In this document: in pieces, positions 1 through 7,740 of the stretch
Numbering within the stretch: position 1 is the first letter of the stretch
Layout: each line of letters starts with the position of its first letter
Source of the DNA: an uncultured Bacteroidota bacterium
Lineage (GTDB): Bacteria > Bacteroidota > Bacteroidia > 2-12-FULL-35-15
Direction of reading: 5' to 3'
DNA: 64,000 nucleotides
Assembly: GCA_903847205.1 (NCBI GenBank)
Contig: CAINDA010000072.1
Location: 1-64,000 of the forward strand
Position numbers and translations under genes: made by a program
The notes under the pieces: generated by a model
What the model was told of the DNA's origin: nothing
The model's input: only the letters and a program-made list of their open reading frames with translations
The model's database searches: none

Positions 1-139
1 GAGAGGCTACGAATCAATGCTTGAATATTACTCAAAAGTATCTCCGCAATTTAATGAACCGCTGTATACGTGACCCGTACGTACAGTGGTGTGAGAGGCG
101 CACTCCGTCAGTGTTTGCTGGCGGAGCCGTCTACTCGAT
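1..139 (+). mobile_element. Group II intron, 3' end (domains V and VI), truncated by window edge
   Basis: Bases 58-90 fold as a textbook group II intron domain V. The 9-bp lower stem pairs 58-66 with 82-90 and includes one G-U pair. A two-base bulge (C80 G81) lies on the 3' strand, and a 4-bp upper stem (67-70 with 76-79) closes a 5-base loop. Domain VI follows: CTCCG and CAG at 112-120 pair with CTG and CGGAG at about 118-126. The terminal CTACTCGAT then ends near base 139, with a candidate branch-point A at 133. An open frame from base 2 to the TGA at 71-73 could be the tail of the intron-encoded reverse transcriptase, but too little is visible to identify it. The intron lies on the + strand, opposite to the neighbouring OmpA-like gene, and its 3' junction is about 9 bases beyond that gene's stop codon. 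The 5' end and reverse transcriptase domains are outside the window. Confidence 0.75.
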
Positions 140-148
140 TATCAGCAG

Positions 149-1390
149 TTATTCGTTTTCCAAGTATTTACATAAATAGTCATTTGGTTTCATCGGTCTG
201 TCTGATTCAAATACTTTGGTAAAATAGTTTTTCTTTATTACATACATATCTTTCCATCTTCTATATTTGAATTTGCTTAAAGGTTCTTTTAATACATAAG
301 CTGTCCCGCCTTCGTCATAAGCAACAATAGTTATTATTGGTTTCTTTGAATCGTTCACTTTGTCTAAAGCAAATTTTCTTTCAGTTATTTTATCTGCAAT
401 TGATAGGTAAGTTTCTTCAGGGTAGGTTTGACAAATTACTACATTGATAAATTGTGGAATCTTTATTTTATGTCCATCCTTTCTGCAAAGCACTCCAATT
501 GGTTTGTCTAAATTACAAGGAACTAAAGTGTCCATTTTGAAAACATAATACTGATTACCGTTTTCTTCATATGAGATTTCTGATTTAATATCTTTCCAAA
601 CCATTTGATTGTCCTTTCCTTTTACTCCTCCATAAAGTTTCATTGATTTATCAGGTACTCCATTCTTTGTAGGAATTTTTATTGTAACGAACTTTCCTTT
701 GTTTGGTTGTATTTCAACGCCTGCTACTGTCGGTTTAACAAACAGCATTCCAGCAGATGTTAAGCAATCCCCATTCGTAGCTCTTGTTATGGTATTATTG
801 TTTAACATATCGCACATAGTATAAATTTCAGTCAAATTAAAATCAATATCTTTTACTTTATAAGGATAAAAGGTTTCAGCACTTACAATTATTTGAGTTC
901 CTTTTCTTCCATAAATTATAGTATCGTTCTCTATTTTCTTTTTTTCTGGTTCAATCTTTTCTTTTTGTTTTGTAGCTACTGGGATTTCTTTTTCATTTGG
1001 AAGTTGTACAACAATTTCAACACATCTGTTTTTTCTTCTTTCATTCTTTGTGGCGTTTGAGAATAATGGGTTTAATTCTCCAAAATATTTATTAGTTATT
1101 TTCGTTTTGTCTATTCCTTTACTTATAAAATAGTTTGAAACGCTTAATGTCCTTCTTTTTGATATTCTCATATTTGTCTTTTCACTTCCAACAGTATCAG
1201 CGTGTCCAATAAGAGTTATCTCAAAGTCTTTGTTTTTTATTTTATCAATTAAACTGTCAACACGTAATTTGTTCTGCGGTGAAATTATAAACCTTCCCGA
1301 TTCAAAGAAAATGATTTTCTTCAAAGGTTTTTGTCCCACTACTGTTAGTGAAATAAATAAAAGTAAAATTGAAATTAGATGTGCTCTCAT
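149..1390 (-). CDS. OmpA-family outer membrane/periplasmic protein, possibly a gene cassette
   Basis: The 413-residue product starts at the ATG at 1390. A 15-codon upstream extension is possible but would precede an obvious signal peptide (MRAHLISILLLFISLTVVGQ). An OmpA C-terminal-type peptidoglycan-binding domain follows directly at about residues 25-130, with the usual features IIFFESG, ITLIGHADTVGS and KNRCVEIVV. The remaining ~270 residues match no family I recognise and contain repeated short beta-strand-like segments. OmpA domains normally sit at the C-terminus, so the N-terminal placement here is less common. The gene is solitary. A group II intron lies just beyond its stop codon and an attC-like palindrome lies just upstream, which suggests acquisition as a mobile cassette. 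The OmpA assignment is firm; the role of the C-terminal part is unknown. Confidence 0.8.
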   Translation of the reverse strand: MRAHLISILLLFISLTVVGQKPLKKIIFFESGRFIISPQNKLRVDSLIDKIKNKDFEITLIGHADTVGSEKTNMRISKRRTLSVSNYFISKGIDKTKITNKYFGELNPLFSNATKNERRKNRCVEIVVQLPNEKEIPVATKQKEKIEPEKKKIENDTIIYGRKGTQIIVSAETFYPYKVKDIDFNLTEIYTMCDMLNNNTITRATNGDCLTSAGMLFVKPTVAGVEIQPNKGKFVTIKIPTKNGVPDKSMKLYGGVKGKDNQMVWKDIKSEISYEENGNQYYVFKMDTLVPCNLDKPIGVLCRKDGHKIKIPQFINVVICQTYPEETYLSIADKITERKFALDKVNDSKKPIITIVAYDEGGTAYVLKEPLSKFKYRRWKDMYVIKKNYFTKVFESDRPMKPNDYLCKYLENE

Positions 1391-1406
1391 ATCGGTTCTT
1401 ATAATT

Positions 1407-1457
1407 GCTGATAACACCTCGCTAAACGCAACCATTGCGTTTATATCTTATAGCCGC
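1407..1457 (-). repeat. attC-like imperfect palindrome upstream of the OmpA-like gene
   Basis: On the + strand the outer arms read GCTGATAAC (1407-1415) and TTATAGCCGC (1448-1457). They enclose a perfect inner hairpin AAACGCAA-CCA-TTGCGTTT (1424-1442). Read on the - strand, the cassette direction, the site ends in GTTATCAGC. The complement of this, CTGCTGATAA, occurs immediately after the stop codon of the OmpA-like gene (139-148). Complementary ends on either side of one gene are what an integron cassette junction pair (R' and R'') would look like. The match to the canonical GTTRRRY/RYYYAAC core is imperfect, so this is an inference from layout rather than a certain attC. Confidence 0.4.
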
Positions 1458-1521
1458 TAAACGAAGCTGCGTCTATTTCCAGATTAACTTTAACTCTTTC
1501 CCTCACAAATATATCCAAATA

Positions 1522-1551
1522 AAAAAGACGAAGCCCCCGGCTTCGTCTTTT
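1522..1551 (-). terminator. Rho-independent terminator of the 1576-2526 gene
   Basis: The hairpin arms AAGACGAAGCC and GGCTTCGTCTT surround a short C-rich loop. On the - strand the hairpin is followed by a T run (the A run at 1521-1526). It lies 25 bases downstream of the stop codon of the gene ending at 1576. Confidence 0.85.
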
Positions 1552-1575
1552 CAATCCTAAAAAGCAAAAACCACC

Positions 1576-2526
1576 CTACGCAGCAGGCTGCTGCAAATTC
1601 AGCGTAACAGTAGTATTAGTAACCGCATCGCCATTGAGCGCAAAGCTATGGCCGTCTTTTAAAGTAACAGTTATTAAATAAGTTGCAGCACGGAGGCCTT
1701 TTAATTGATAGCTTCCATCGGCAGCACTTTTAACGGTTTTGCCTCTTTTTGCGCCGTCGTTAGGGCGGGCTTTAATTTTTGCATTTGCTTCGGGCAGTCC
1801 CAGCCTGTTTAATACATTGCCGGAAATTAAAGTATGGGCTTCATCATTACGGATGCGGGCAATAATTGCACTGTTGGTATAATCTTTCAGTTTTGTGGTA
1901 TCGCTTAATTTATACAGACGTTTACCATCATCCCATAAGCTTTTAATATCAGTTAAAAAATTATTAATCACTGTCATATTATTTACCACCAGGGCTGCTC
2001 TTGCATTTTCTTTGGTTGTTTGAGCAGCGCTGTCGTCAAAAATATGCTGCTTAACATCTGCCAAAGCAGTTTGAGCACCTGATGTATATCCCACAGCAGT
2101 TAAAGCAGTAATATTATTTGCAATATGTGTGAGCAGGGTGCTCAGTGCAAGGTTAAGACCTTCAATATCGCCGGAAGCAACTTTTTTTCTAACCGGGCTT
2201 ATTCCAAAATCTTTAGCGGCCACGGTTAAACCGGAAGCATCAGCCACATAACCTTCGAGCAGGTTCATAGTACCTCTAAGGGCAAGCACATTGGTAGCCA
2301 GCCGAAGCGTTATAACTTTTAATTCGCTGGTTAAAGTAACCGGATTAATTGCAGCATTAACCAAACCCAGGTTGGTTTGCAATGCGCTTAAAAAACCTGC
2401 AATATATTTTGTAGGTTTATAGGATGTAAAATCGGCTGAATCCCTGATGTAAGCGTTAATAGTTGATTGTCCGATAATGGGCACTTCTTCAATGCGTGCC
2501 TTAATAATTAGTGATGCGGCTGCCAT
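1576..2526 (-). CDS. Hypothetical protein with C-terminal carboxypeptidase-regulatory-like domain
   Basis: The product has 316 residues and no signal peptide or membrane segment. Residues ~1-225 are largely alpha-helical by composition (Ala/Leu/Thr/Asn rich) and I do not recognise them as a family. Residues ~232-316 resemble the carboxypeptidase D regulatory-like/Ig-type fold. The key features are a SGNVLNRLGLPEANAKI opening, a DGSYQLKGLRAATYLITV core and a final VTLNLQQP strand. Such domains usually occur in surface proteins, so the missing signal peptide is odd. The gene stands alone, with a TAnnTTTG -7 element 27 bases upstream of the ATG and its own terminator. It may be a structural or binding protein; no enzymatic residues are evident. 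Confidence 0.6.
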   Translation of the reverse strand: MAAASLIIKARIEEVPIIGQSTINAYIRDSADFTSYKPTKYIAGFLSALQTNLGLVNAAINPVTLTSELKVITLRLATNVLALRGTMNLLEGYVADASGLTVAAKDFGISPVRKKVASGDIEGLNLALSTLLTHIANNITALTAVGYTSGAQTALADVKQHIFDDSAAQTTKENARAALVVNNMTVINNFLTDIKSLWDDGKRLYKLSDTTKLKDYTNSAIIARIRNDEAHTLISGNVLNRLGLPEANAKIKARPNDGAKRGKTVKSAADGSYQLKGLRAATYLITVTLKDGHSFALNGDAVTNTTVTLNLQQPAA

Positions 2527-2552
2527 AATTTTTATATTAATTGGTTAGGAAG

Positions 2553-2560
2553 CAAATCTA
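2553..2560 (-). promoter_or_regulatory. -7 promoter element TAGATTTG for the 2526 gene
   Basis: This is an exact match to the Bacteroidota consensus TAnnTTTG on the - strand, 27 bases before the ATG at 2526. No clear -33 element is seen. Confidence 0.5.
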
Positions 2561-2798
2561 ATATTTAATTTCTGTAAACGGATAAAAAACCGCACCATTA
2601 TCAAGATAAATCTATTTCGTTTGACATAAATCAACGAAATATGATTTAAATCATAAAAAAATATGATCCAGCACCATTAATATGAAGATTTATCGTCTTA
2701 TTTTTTTCTGGTTCGGAGTTTATTCTAAAAAAAGAAGGAGGGTAAAACTAAACTTCGCACTATTGATTTGCAGATAAAATGCCCTAAAAGCTTCCTGT

Positions 2799-3096
2799 AA
2801 TGTTTCTGAAGTTTGCTGCAACACAACTAAAGCAAAAAATATTACCGCTGAGAGCTTCCGCAACACGTCTGAAGCAACGAAATAACGCTGCTGAGAGCAG
2901 CTGTAACACTGCTGAAGGAAAAAATAACGCTGCTGAGAGCTGCCGCAACACAGCTGAAGGAAAAATAACGCTGCTGAGAGCTGTCGCAACACTGCTGAAT
3001 CAAAAAATAACGCTGCTGAGAGCTGCCGCAACGCTGCTGAAGGAAAAATAACGCTGCTGAGAGTTGCCGCAACACTGCAGAAGGAAAAATAACGCT
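2799..3096. repeat. Tandem repeat, ~7 imperfect units of 41-43 bp
   Basis: Each unit begins TAACGCTGCTGAGAG and contains GCCGCAACACTGCTGAAGG. Unit starts are near 2840 (degenerate), 2883, 2925, 2966, 3008, 3049 and 3090, giving spacings of 43, 42, 41, 42, 41 and 41. The first unit (about 2799-2839) is the most diverged. Because the unit length is not a fixed multiple of three, the array cannot encode a regular protein repeat, and the open frames across it on both strands are artefacts. The flanks (2527-2798 and 3097-3158) hold AT-rich sequence and short CCAAT-type simple repeats with no gene. Confidence 0.85.
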
Positions 3097-3158
3097 GTTT
3101 TTAATGTTTTTTAACCAATGACCAATTAACCAAACCCAAATGCCCAATCAACCAATGC

Positions 3159-4412
3159 CTAATGACTAACATTTTGAACTTCATCCGCATTATGCTTATG
3201 CTTGAAGAAAATGGCAAACGCAACAGCAATTATCAAAGCATAAATTGCAAAACAAAGCCAGATAGAATGCCAGTCTTTCACATTGCCAGTAGTAAAATAA
3301 GTATCAATTATATAACCGCTGATAGAACTTCCGAGGATGGCTCCAAAACCGTTGGTCATCATCATAAATAACCCTTGAGCGCTTGAGCGGATTTTTGGGT
3401 CGGTAGTTGTTTCAACAAATAAAGACCCTGAAATATTAAAGAAATCGAATGCCATTCCGTAAACAATGCACGACATAATAATCATCCATAAACCGCCCGA
3501 AGGATCGCCGAAAGCAAACAATCCGAAACGCAGCACCCATGCAGCCATAGAAATTAACATTACCTGCTTAATGCCGAACCGTTTTAAAAAAAACGGGATT
3601 GCGAGGATAAACAATGTTTCCGAAATCTGCGAAATCGACATTATTATTGTTGAATATTTCACAACAAATGAATCGGCATACTGAGGTACTTTCGAAAAGT
3701 CCGACAGAAAAGCATCGCCGTACATGTTTGTCAATTGCAATGCCGCACCTAAAAGCATGGAGAATGCTAAAAACAATGCTATTTTATACGTCCCGAAAAG
3801 TTTAAAAGCATCTAAACCTAATTTCTGCACTAGCGATGCATTTTCAACAATCAGCTTCTGCGGAGGACATTTGGGTAATAAAAAAGAATAAATTCCTAAA
3901 ACAATAGAGGCTGCTGCCGAAATGTAAAACATATTTGCCGATGCTTTATTACCCGAAAGATTGGTCATCCACATAGCCGCAATAAAACCGATAGTTCCCC
4001 ATACCCTTATGGGCGGAAATACTTTCACCACATCAAAATTATTGTTTTTTAATATTGTATATGCAATTGAATTAGATAAGGCAATGGTGGGCATATAACA
4101 AAGCATGGCCATAAATATTATCCAAAAAAACGAAGAAGGAGTTGCAGCCTGCGGAAGGTAACAAAGTATTAAGCCTCCCATAATATGCAAAATGCCGTAT
4201 AATTTCTCAGCATTAATCCATTTGTCGGCAATTATCCCTGTAAGAGCAGGCATTATTATAGAAGATAGTCCCAGTGTTGAAAATATGGCGCCAAACTCGG
4301 CACCGCTCCATTGTTTTGTCGCAAACCAATAGTTCCCAACGGTTATTAACCAGGCTCCCCAGATAAAAAACTGAAGGAAGCTCATTAATATGAGACGATT
4401 TTTAATATTCAT
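3159..4412 (-). CDS. MFS nucleoside:H+ symporter (NupG/NHS family)
   Basis: The 417-residue protein has about 12 hydrophobic segments and is expected in the inner membrane. The N-terminal segment IKNRLILMSFLQFFIWGAW, the GIIADKW loop after the second helix and the FPPIRVWGTIGFIAAMW stretch are typical of the NHS family (E. coli NupG and XapB type), which imports nucleosides with protons. The start at 4412 (MNIKNR) fits the family. An in-frame extension of 16 residues upstream would place a poor hydrophobic stretch in front of helix 1. There is no neighbouring nucleoside-catabolic gene. The exact substrate cannot be read from the sequence. The start lies about 80 bp from the REP array at 4495. 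Confidence 0.82.
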   Translation of the reverse strand: MNIKNRLILMSFLQFFIWGAWLITVGNYWFATKQWSGAEFGAIFSTLGLSSIIMPALTGIIADKWINAEKLYGILHIMGGLILCYLPQAATPSSFFWIIFMAMLCYMPTIALSNSIAYTILKNNNFDVVKVFPPIRVWGTIGFIAAMWMTNLSGNKASANMFYISAAASIVLGIYSFLLPKCPPQKLIVENASLVQKLGLDAFKLFGTYKIALFLAFSMLLGAALQLTNMYGDAFLSDFSKVPQYADSFVVKYSTIIMSISQISETLFILAIPFFLKRFGIKQVMLISMAAWVLRFGLFAFGDPSGGLWMIIMSCIVYGMAFDFFNISGSLFVETTTDPKIRSSAQGLFMMMTNGFGAILGSSISGYIIDTYFTTGNVKDWHSIWLCFAIYALIIAVAFAIFFKHKHNADEVQNVSH

Positions 4413-4494
4413 GGGTATATTTATTTTAAAGAATGAAAAAATGAGGAAATTAGCATTCAATAAGAATCAACAGTTGCGTTATGATGCTCCGGGC

Positions 4495-4693
4495 TGTCAT
4501 GCTGAGCTTGTCGAAGCACTTGCGCTTGCTTCTTTGGCTGTCATGCTGAGCTTGTCGAAGCATCTGCGATGGCCTCCCGCGTTGTCATGCTGAGCTTGTC
4601 GAAGCACTTGCGCTTGCTTCTTTGGCTGTCATGCAGAGCCTGTCGAAGCATCTGCGATGGCCTCCCGCGTTGTCATCCAGAGCTTGTCGAAGG
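4495..4693 (+). repeat. REP array: five 24-bp repeats at an exact 44-bp period
   Basis: Copies of TGTCATGCTGAGCTTGTCGA(AGCA) start at 4495, 4539, 4583, 4627 and 4671, exactly 44 bp apart. The 20-bp intervals alternate between two sequences, CTTGCGCTTGCTTCTTTGGC and TCTGCGATGGCCTCCCGCGT, in the order A-B-A-B. The array therefore grew by duplication of an 88-bp block. The last copy differs slightly (CCAGAG, and AGGG instead of AGCA) and forms the left end of the GIY-YIG element. The core TGAGCTTGTCGA is a dispersed repeat familiar from many bacterial genomes. GC content is clearly above that of the surroundings. Confidence 0.9.
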
Positions 4694-5044
4694 GTGTGCA
4701 GGCCTTTCCATACGTGATTTTGATAATTCAGGAAGCAGCTCCCATTTACCTTCTATCAATGCTTTTTTCTTAGCTCTCGACCACCCTTTAATTTTCTTTT
4801 CAAATGCAATTGCTGAATTCGGATCAGAAAAAATTTCTGAAAACACGAGCTTTAATGGTCTTCTTAAATAAGTATAACAGTTCCTGTTAATTCCTAAAGC
4901 ATGTTCCTGAAATCTCTTTTCTGCATTATTGCTGACTCCGACATAATATGAATTATCAGAACATTCCAGTATATAAACATACATTGTTTTCAAATCAGTT
5001 CTGTGTTTAATGCTCCCCACACCCTTCGACAAGCTCAGGATGAC
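4672..5044 (-). mobile_element. Putative REP-bounded GIY-YIG element with 27-bp inverted ends
   Basis: The left end (4672-4698) and right end (5018-5044) are inverted copies of one 27-bp sequence with a single mismatch. Both contain GAGCTTGTCGAAGGGTGTG or GAGCTTGTCGAAGGG in the REP register. Between them lies only the GIY-YIG nuclease gene, whose stop codon is inside the left end. The element is 373 bp long. No target-site duplication is obvious. Mobility is an inference from this architecture. Confidence 0.5.
4673..4984 (-). CDS. GIY-YIG family single-domain nuclease
   Basis: The 103-residue protein is a stand-alone GIY-YIG domain of the YhbQ/UPF0213 type. Visible motifs are YVYILECSDNSYYVGVS (the GIY and YIG strands with catalytic Tyr), KRFQEH with the catalytic Arg, and AIAFEKKIKGWSRAKKKALI with the metal-binding Glu. 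The ATG at 4984 is chosen because the family begins MYVYIL; an upstream frame would translate the right inverted repeat. The last residues (PAHPSTSSG) are translated from the left REP copy, which also supplies the TGA stop. Members of this family are often found between copies of this type of repeat, so the nuclease may act on the repeat DNA or help spread it. That function is inferred. Confidence 0.8.
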   Translation of the reverse strand: MYVYILECSDNSYYVGVSNNAEKRFQEHALGINRNCYTYLRRPLKLVFSEIFSDPNSAIAFEKKIKGWSRAKKKALIEGKWELLPELSKSRMERPAHPSTSSG

Positions 5045-5171
5045 CACCCGCATTGTCGACAAGTATGCGATAGATTCTTAACTAAATGACTTTGATTTAC
5101 AATTGATATTACTATTCAAGAAAAGGTAAGATTGGATTTTTAATTCGTGTAATTAGTGTCGATTAAACCGA

Positions 5172-5765
5172 TTACGACTTTTTCCGGTTGTTCAATTCAT
5201 CTCTGATTTTAGAAGCCTTCTCATAATCCTCATCATGCAGAGCCGTTTCAAGCATCTGCTTTAATTCTTCCGTTGATTTTTTAAGGTAATCAGTCTCTTC
5301 AACTTCCACCATCTCTCCGGTAGACATATTATCATTGGCAAGTGCAAGTGTTTCCTCATCCAAAATAATTCCGGCCTGAGATAAAATAAATTCGTATGTA
5401 TTAATCGGACAGCTGAACCTCACAGCAAGTGCAATAGCATCAGATGTACGTGCATCAATCTCCACATCTTTTTGGCCGTCGCTGCAAATTAATTTGGCGA
5501 AAAAAATACCTTCAACCAGGTTATAAATAATCACTTCATTTATGCTGATATCAAAGCCTTTTGCAAAGCTTCTGAATAAATCATGAGTAAGCGGACGGCT
5601 TGGCGTCATTTTCTCCAGCTCAATAGCAATTGCCTGAGCCTCGAAACCGCCTATAATAATAGGCAGTCTGCGTTTACCTTTTGTTTCCCCTAAAACAAGC
5701 GCGTAAGCTCCCGTCTGGGTTTGGCTGTATGAAAGTCCGACAATTTCTAATTTAACTTTTTTCAC
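5172..5765 (-). CDS. Bifunctional nuclease (BFN/DUF151) domain protein with UVR motif
   Basis: The 197-residue protein starts with GTG at 5765. Residues 1-135 form a BFN/DUF151 domain, with KLEIVGLSYSQTQTGAYALV, RRLPIIIGGFEAQAIAIEL, a LTHDLFRSF segment and the RTSDAIALAVRF signature. The C-terminal ~40 residues form a UvrB/UvrC-type helical hairpin (LKQMLETALHDEDYEKASKI). BFN-domain proteins are described as nucleases acting on DNA and RNA, and this BFN+UVR layout is common in Bacteroidota. No operon partner is clear: etfA follows in the same direction upstream after 93 bp containing 14-bp repeats. Confidence 0.85.
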   Translation of the reverse strand: MKKVKLEIVGLSYSQTQTGAYALVLGETKGKRRLPIIIGGFEAQAIAIELEKMTPSRPLTHDLFRSFAKGFDISINEVIIYNLVEGIFFAKLICSDGQKDVEIDARTSDAIALAVRFSCPINTYEFILSQAGIILDEETLALANDNMSTGEMVEVEETDYLKKSTEELKQMLETALHDEDYEKASKIRDELNNRKKS

Positions 5766-5825
5766 TTTAAATTTTTTTTAATCCGCCTTTCAACACATTA
5801 ATTGCGGTTTAAGTTTATCAACTCT

Positions 5826-5860
5826 AAATCCTGATTCCCAAATCCTGATTCCTAAATCCT
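5826..5860. repeat. Short tandem repeat, 2.5 units of 14 bp (AAATCCTGATTCCC)
   Basis: Units start at 5826, 5840 and 5854. The repeat overlaps the last bases of etfA. A related AAATCC motif recurs at 6935-6962 and in the palindrome at 60095-60141. Confidence 0.7.
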
Positions 5861-6833
5861 AATTATGCCCTGCCTTGAAATTTTTTACTGCCTGAATTAA
5901 TTTCGGCACCACTTCAAATGCATCACCTACAATACCGTAATCGGCAGATTTAAAAAACGGTGCTTCCTTATCAGAATTAATTACAACAATAGTTTTACTT
6001 CCGTTAACACCAGCTAAATGCTGAATAGCGCCTGAAATACCGATAGCGAAATATAAATTCGGACGGATTGCAAGTCCAGTCTGTCCAACGTGTTCATGGT
6101 GTGATCTCCAGTTCATATCCGATACCGGGCGCGAACATGCTGTTGCAGCGCCAAGTGTTTTTGCCAGATCCTCAATCATTCCCCAGTTTTCAGGGCCTTT
6201 CAAACCGCGTCCTGCAGATACCACAATTTCAGCATCAGCTAAATTTAATTCGCTGGTATCCTGTTTTACTTCTTTTACTTTTATAAGAGAATTTACATTG
6301 TCAAGATTAACAGCAAAATCAGCTGTTTCAGCAGTATTATCAGTAAGCACTACCGGGAAAGAACTTGGCAGTAATGAAATAACTTTTTTAGCCGAATTAA
6401 TTTTATACTCAGCAGTTGCCTTGCCGGAAAATACATTCTTTTTTACAGTAAATGAATCTCCCGAAATAACCGGGTTATCAATAGCTCCTGCAACCATACC
6501 TGCTTTTAGGCGGGCTGCTAAACGAGGCGCAATAGCTTTGCCTGTAAAATCATGTGAAAAAATAATAACTGAAGCTCCTTCAGCAGCAGCAGCCTGTTCA
6601 ATTGCCGCAGTCAGATACTGTGAATCAAGATTAGCTAACTTATCATTTTTAAGTTTTAAAACTTTTTTAGCGCCTGCTTTTCCAAGATCAGCAATTGCAT
6701 CAGTGTCACCTGCAATAAGTGCCACAGCAGTAGTGTTTAACTGAGCTGCAATACGGCTACCGTAATTAACCGCCTCTAATGAAGATTTTTTAATCTTGCC
6801 TTTTGATATTTCTGTATATATGATTACTGACAT
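5859..6833 (-). CDS. etfA: Electron transfer flavoprotein subunit alpha
   Basis: The 324-residue protein matches the usual EtfA/FixB length. It pairs with EtfB to carry electrons from acyl-CoA dehydrogenases to the respiratory chain. The N-terminal part is the nucleotide-binding-like half. The C-terminal FAD-binding domain is clear: VVSAGRGLKGPENW, AACSRPVSD-type strand (GAATACSRPVSDMNW), GQTGLAIRPNLYFAIGISGA with the FAD-contacting Gln/Thr/Gly, and QHLAGVNGSKTIVVINSD near the end. The gene follows etfB in the same direction after a 132-bp spacer of simple repeats, so co-transcription from the etfB promoter is likely but the spacer is unusually long. Confidence 0.95.
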   Translation of the reverse strand: MSVIIYTEISKGKIKKSSLEAVNYGSRIAAQLNTTAVALIAGDTDAIADLGKAGAKKVLKLKNDKLANLDSQYLTAAIEQAAAAEGASVIIFSHDFTGKAIAPRLAARLKAGMVAGAIDNPVISGDSFTVKKNVFSGKATAEYKINSAKKVISLLPSSFPVVLTDNTAETADFAVNLDNVNSLIKVKEVKQDTSELNLADAEIVVSAGRGLKGPENWGMIEDLAKTLGAATACSRPVSDMNWRSHHEHVGQTGLAIRPNLYFAIGISGAIQHLAGVNGSKTIVVINSDKEAPFFKSADYGIVGDAFEVVPKLIQAVKNFKAGHN

Positions 6834-6850
6834 ACGCTGGTAATTTTAGA

Positions 6851-6928
6851 ATTGTTGAATTGTTATATTGTTGAATTGTTATATTGTTGTATTGTTAAGC
6901 TGTTGAATTATTAGATTATTGAATTATC
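6851..6928. repeat. Low-complexity TTGTTGAATTGTTATA repeat between etfB and etfA
   Basis: ATTGTTGAATTGTTATATTG is repeated with decay through the spacer. No gene or hairpin is seen. It separates two genes that are normally adjacent. Confidence 0.75.
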
Positions 6929-6965
6929 TGTTGCTAATTTCTTAATCCTAATTCCTTAATCCTTA

Positions 6966-7706
6966 TTAAAGAGCTTTCGCCTCGGTATGTAAAAGTTCAA
7001 TTAATTTTTCTGGAGTAGCAGCATCTACAAATTTGCAATCAGTGCGTCCTGCAGTAAGCTTATAGGCCATAACAGTTGTTAATTTATCAGAAGCAGCAGC
7101 AGGCACCACAGTAAGCGGTTTTGTACGTGCAGCCATAATACCTCTCATATTCGGGATGCGGGCCTCAGCCATTCCTTTGCTTGCCGATAATATTAATGGA
7201 AGCGGGCATTCAACTACTTCAGTACCCCCGTCAATATCATGTTCAATAGTTGCAGTTGTACCATTCATATCTAATTTGGTGGCCATAGAAACAAATGGCA
7301 GATTCAATAGTTCTGCAAGCATTCCGCCAACCATTGCACCGTTGTAATTAATAGTTTCCTTGCCGGCCATAATTAAATCAAAACCTTTGTCTTTCGCATA
7401 GGCAGCAATTTGTTCTGCAGCAGCAAAAGAATCATTCGGTTCAAAATCAATCCTTACAGCATCATCAGCTCCTAATGCAAGTCCTTTACGGATAGTCGCG
7501 TCACTGTCAGCTGCTCCAACATGAATAATGGTTACGGTTCCCCCAAGAGTTTCTTTCAATTCTAAAGCTCTAACAAGCGCGTACCACTCGTCAAAAGGGT
7601 TAATTATAAATTGAACACCTGCCGCATTAAAGGAAGTGTCGTTATTTGCGAAACTAATTTTCGCAGTTGTGTCAGGCACGTTACTAATACAAACTAATAT
7701 TTTCAT
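6966..7706 (-). CDS. etfB: Electron transfer flavoprotein subunit beta
   Basis: The 246-residue protein has the usual EtfB/FixA length. It starts MKILVCISNVPDT and contains FIINPFDEWYALVRALELKE, the AMP/nucleotide-binding loop region GKETINYNGAMVGGMLAELL and the LPLILSASKGMAEARIPNMRGIMAAR signature-like segment. It binds AMP and forms the EtfAB heterodimer that accepts electrons from acyl-CoA dehydrogenases. A TAAATTTG -7 element lies 35 bases upstream of the ATG. It is the first gene of the etfB-etfA unit. Confidence 0.95.
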   Translation of the reverse strand: MKILVCISNVPDTTAKISFANNDTSFNAAGVQFIINPFDEWYALVRALELKETLGGTVTIIHVGAADSDATIRKGLALGADDAVRIDFEPNDSFAAAEQIAAYAKDKGFDLIMAGKETINYNGAMVGGMLAELLNLPFVSMATKLDMNGTTATIEHDIDGGTEVVECPLPLILSASKGMAEARIPNMRGIMAARTKPLTVVPAAASDKLTTVMAYKLTAGRTDCKFVDAATPEKLIELLHTEAKAL

Positions 7707-7740
7707 AAAAATTGATTTTATAGTAAATTTTAAAAGATTG

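Noticed and set aside
2720-3147. Open frames on both strands across the 41-bp repeat region
   Set aside because: Translated Ser/Gln/Leu repeats arise from the tandem DNA repeat; no start context, no family and frames shift as unit length varies between 41 and 43 bp.
4495-4693. A CRISPR-like pattern: 24-bp repeats with regular 20-bp intervals
   Set aside because: The intervals are only two sequences used alternately, the repeats lack the usual CRISPR features, no cas gene is near, and the core is a known dispersed REP-type sequence.
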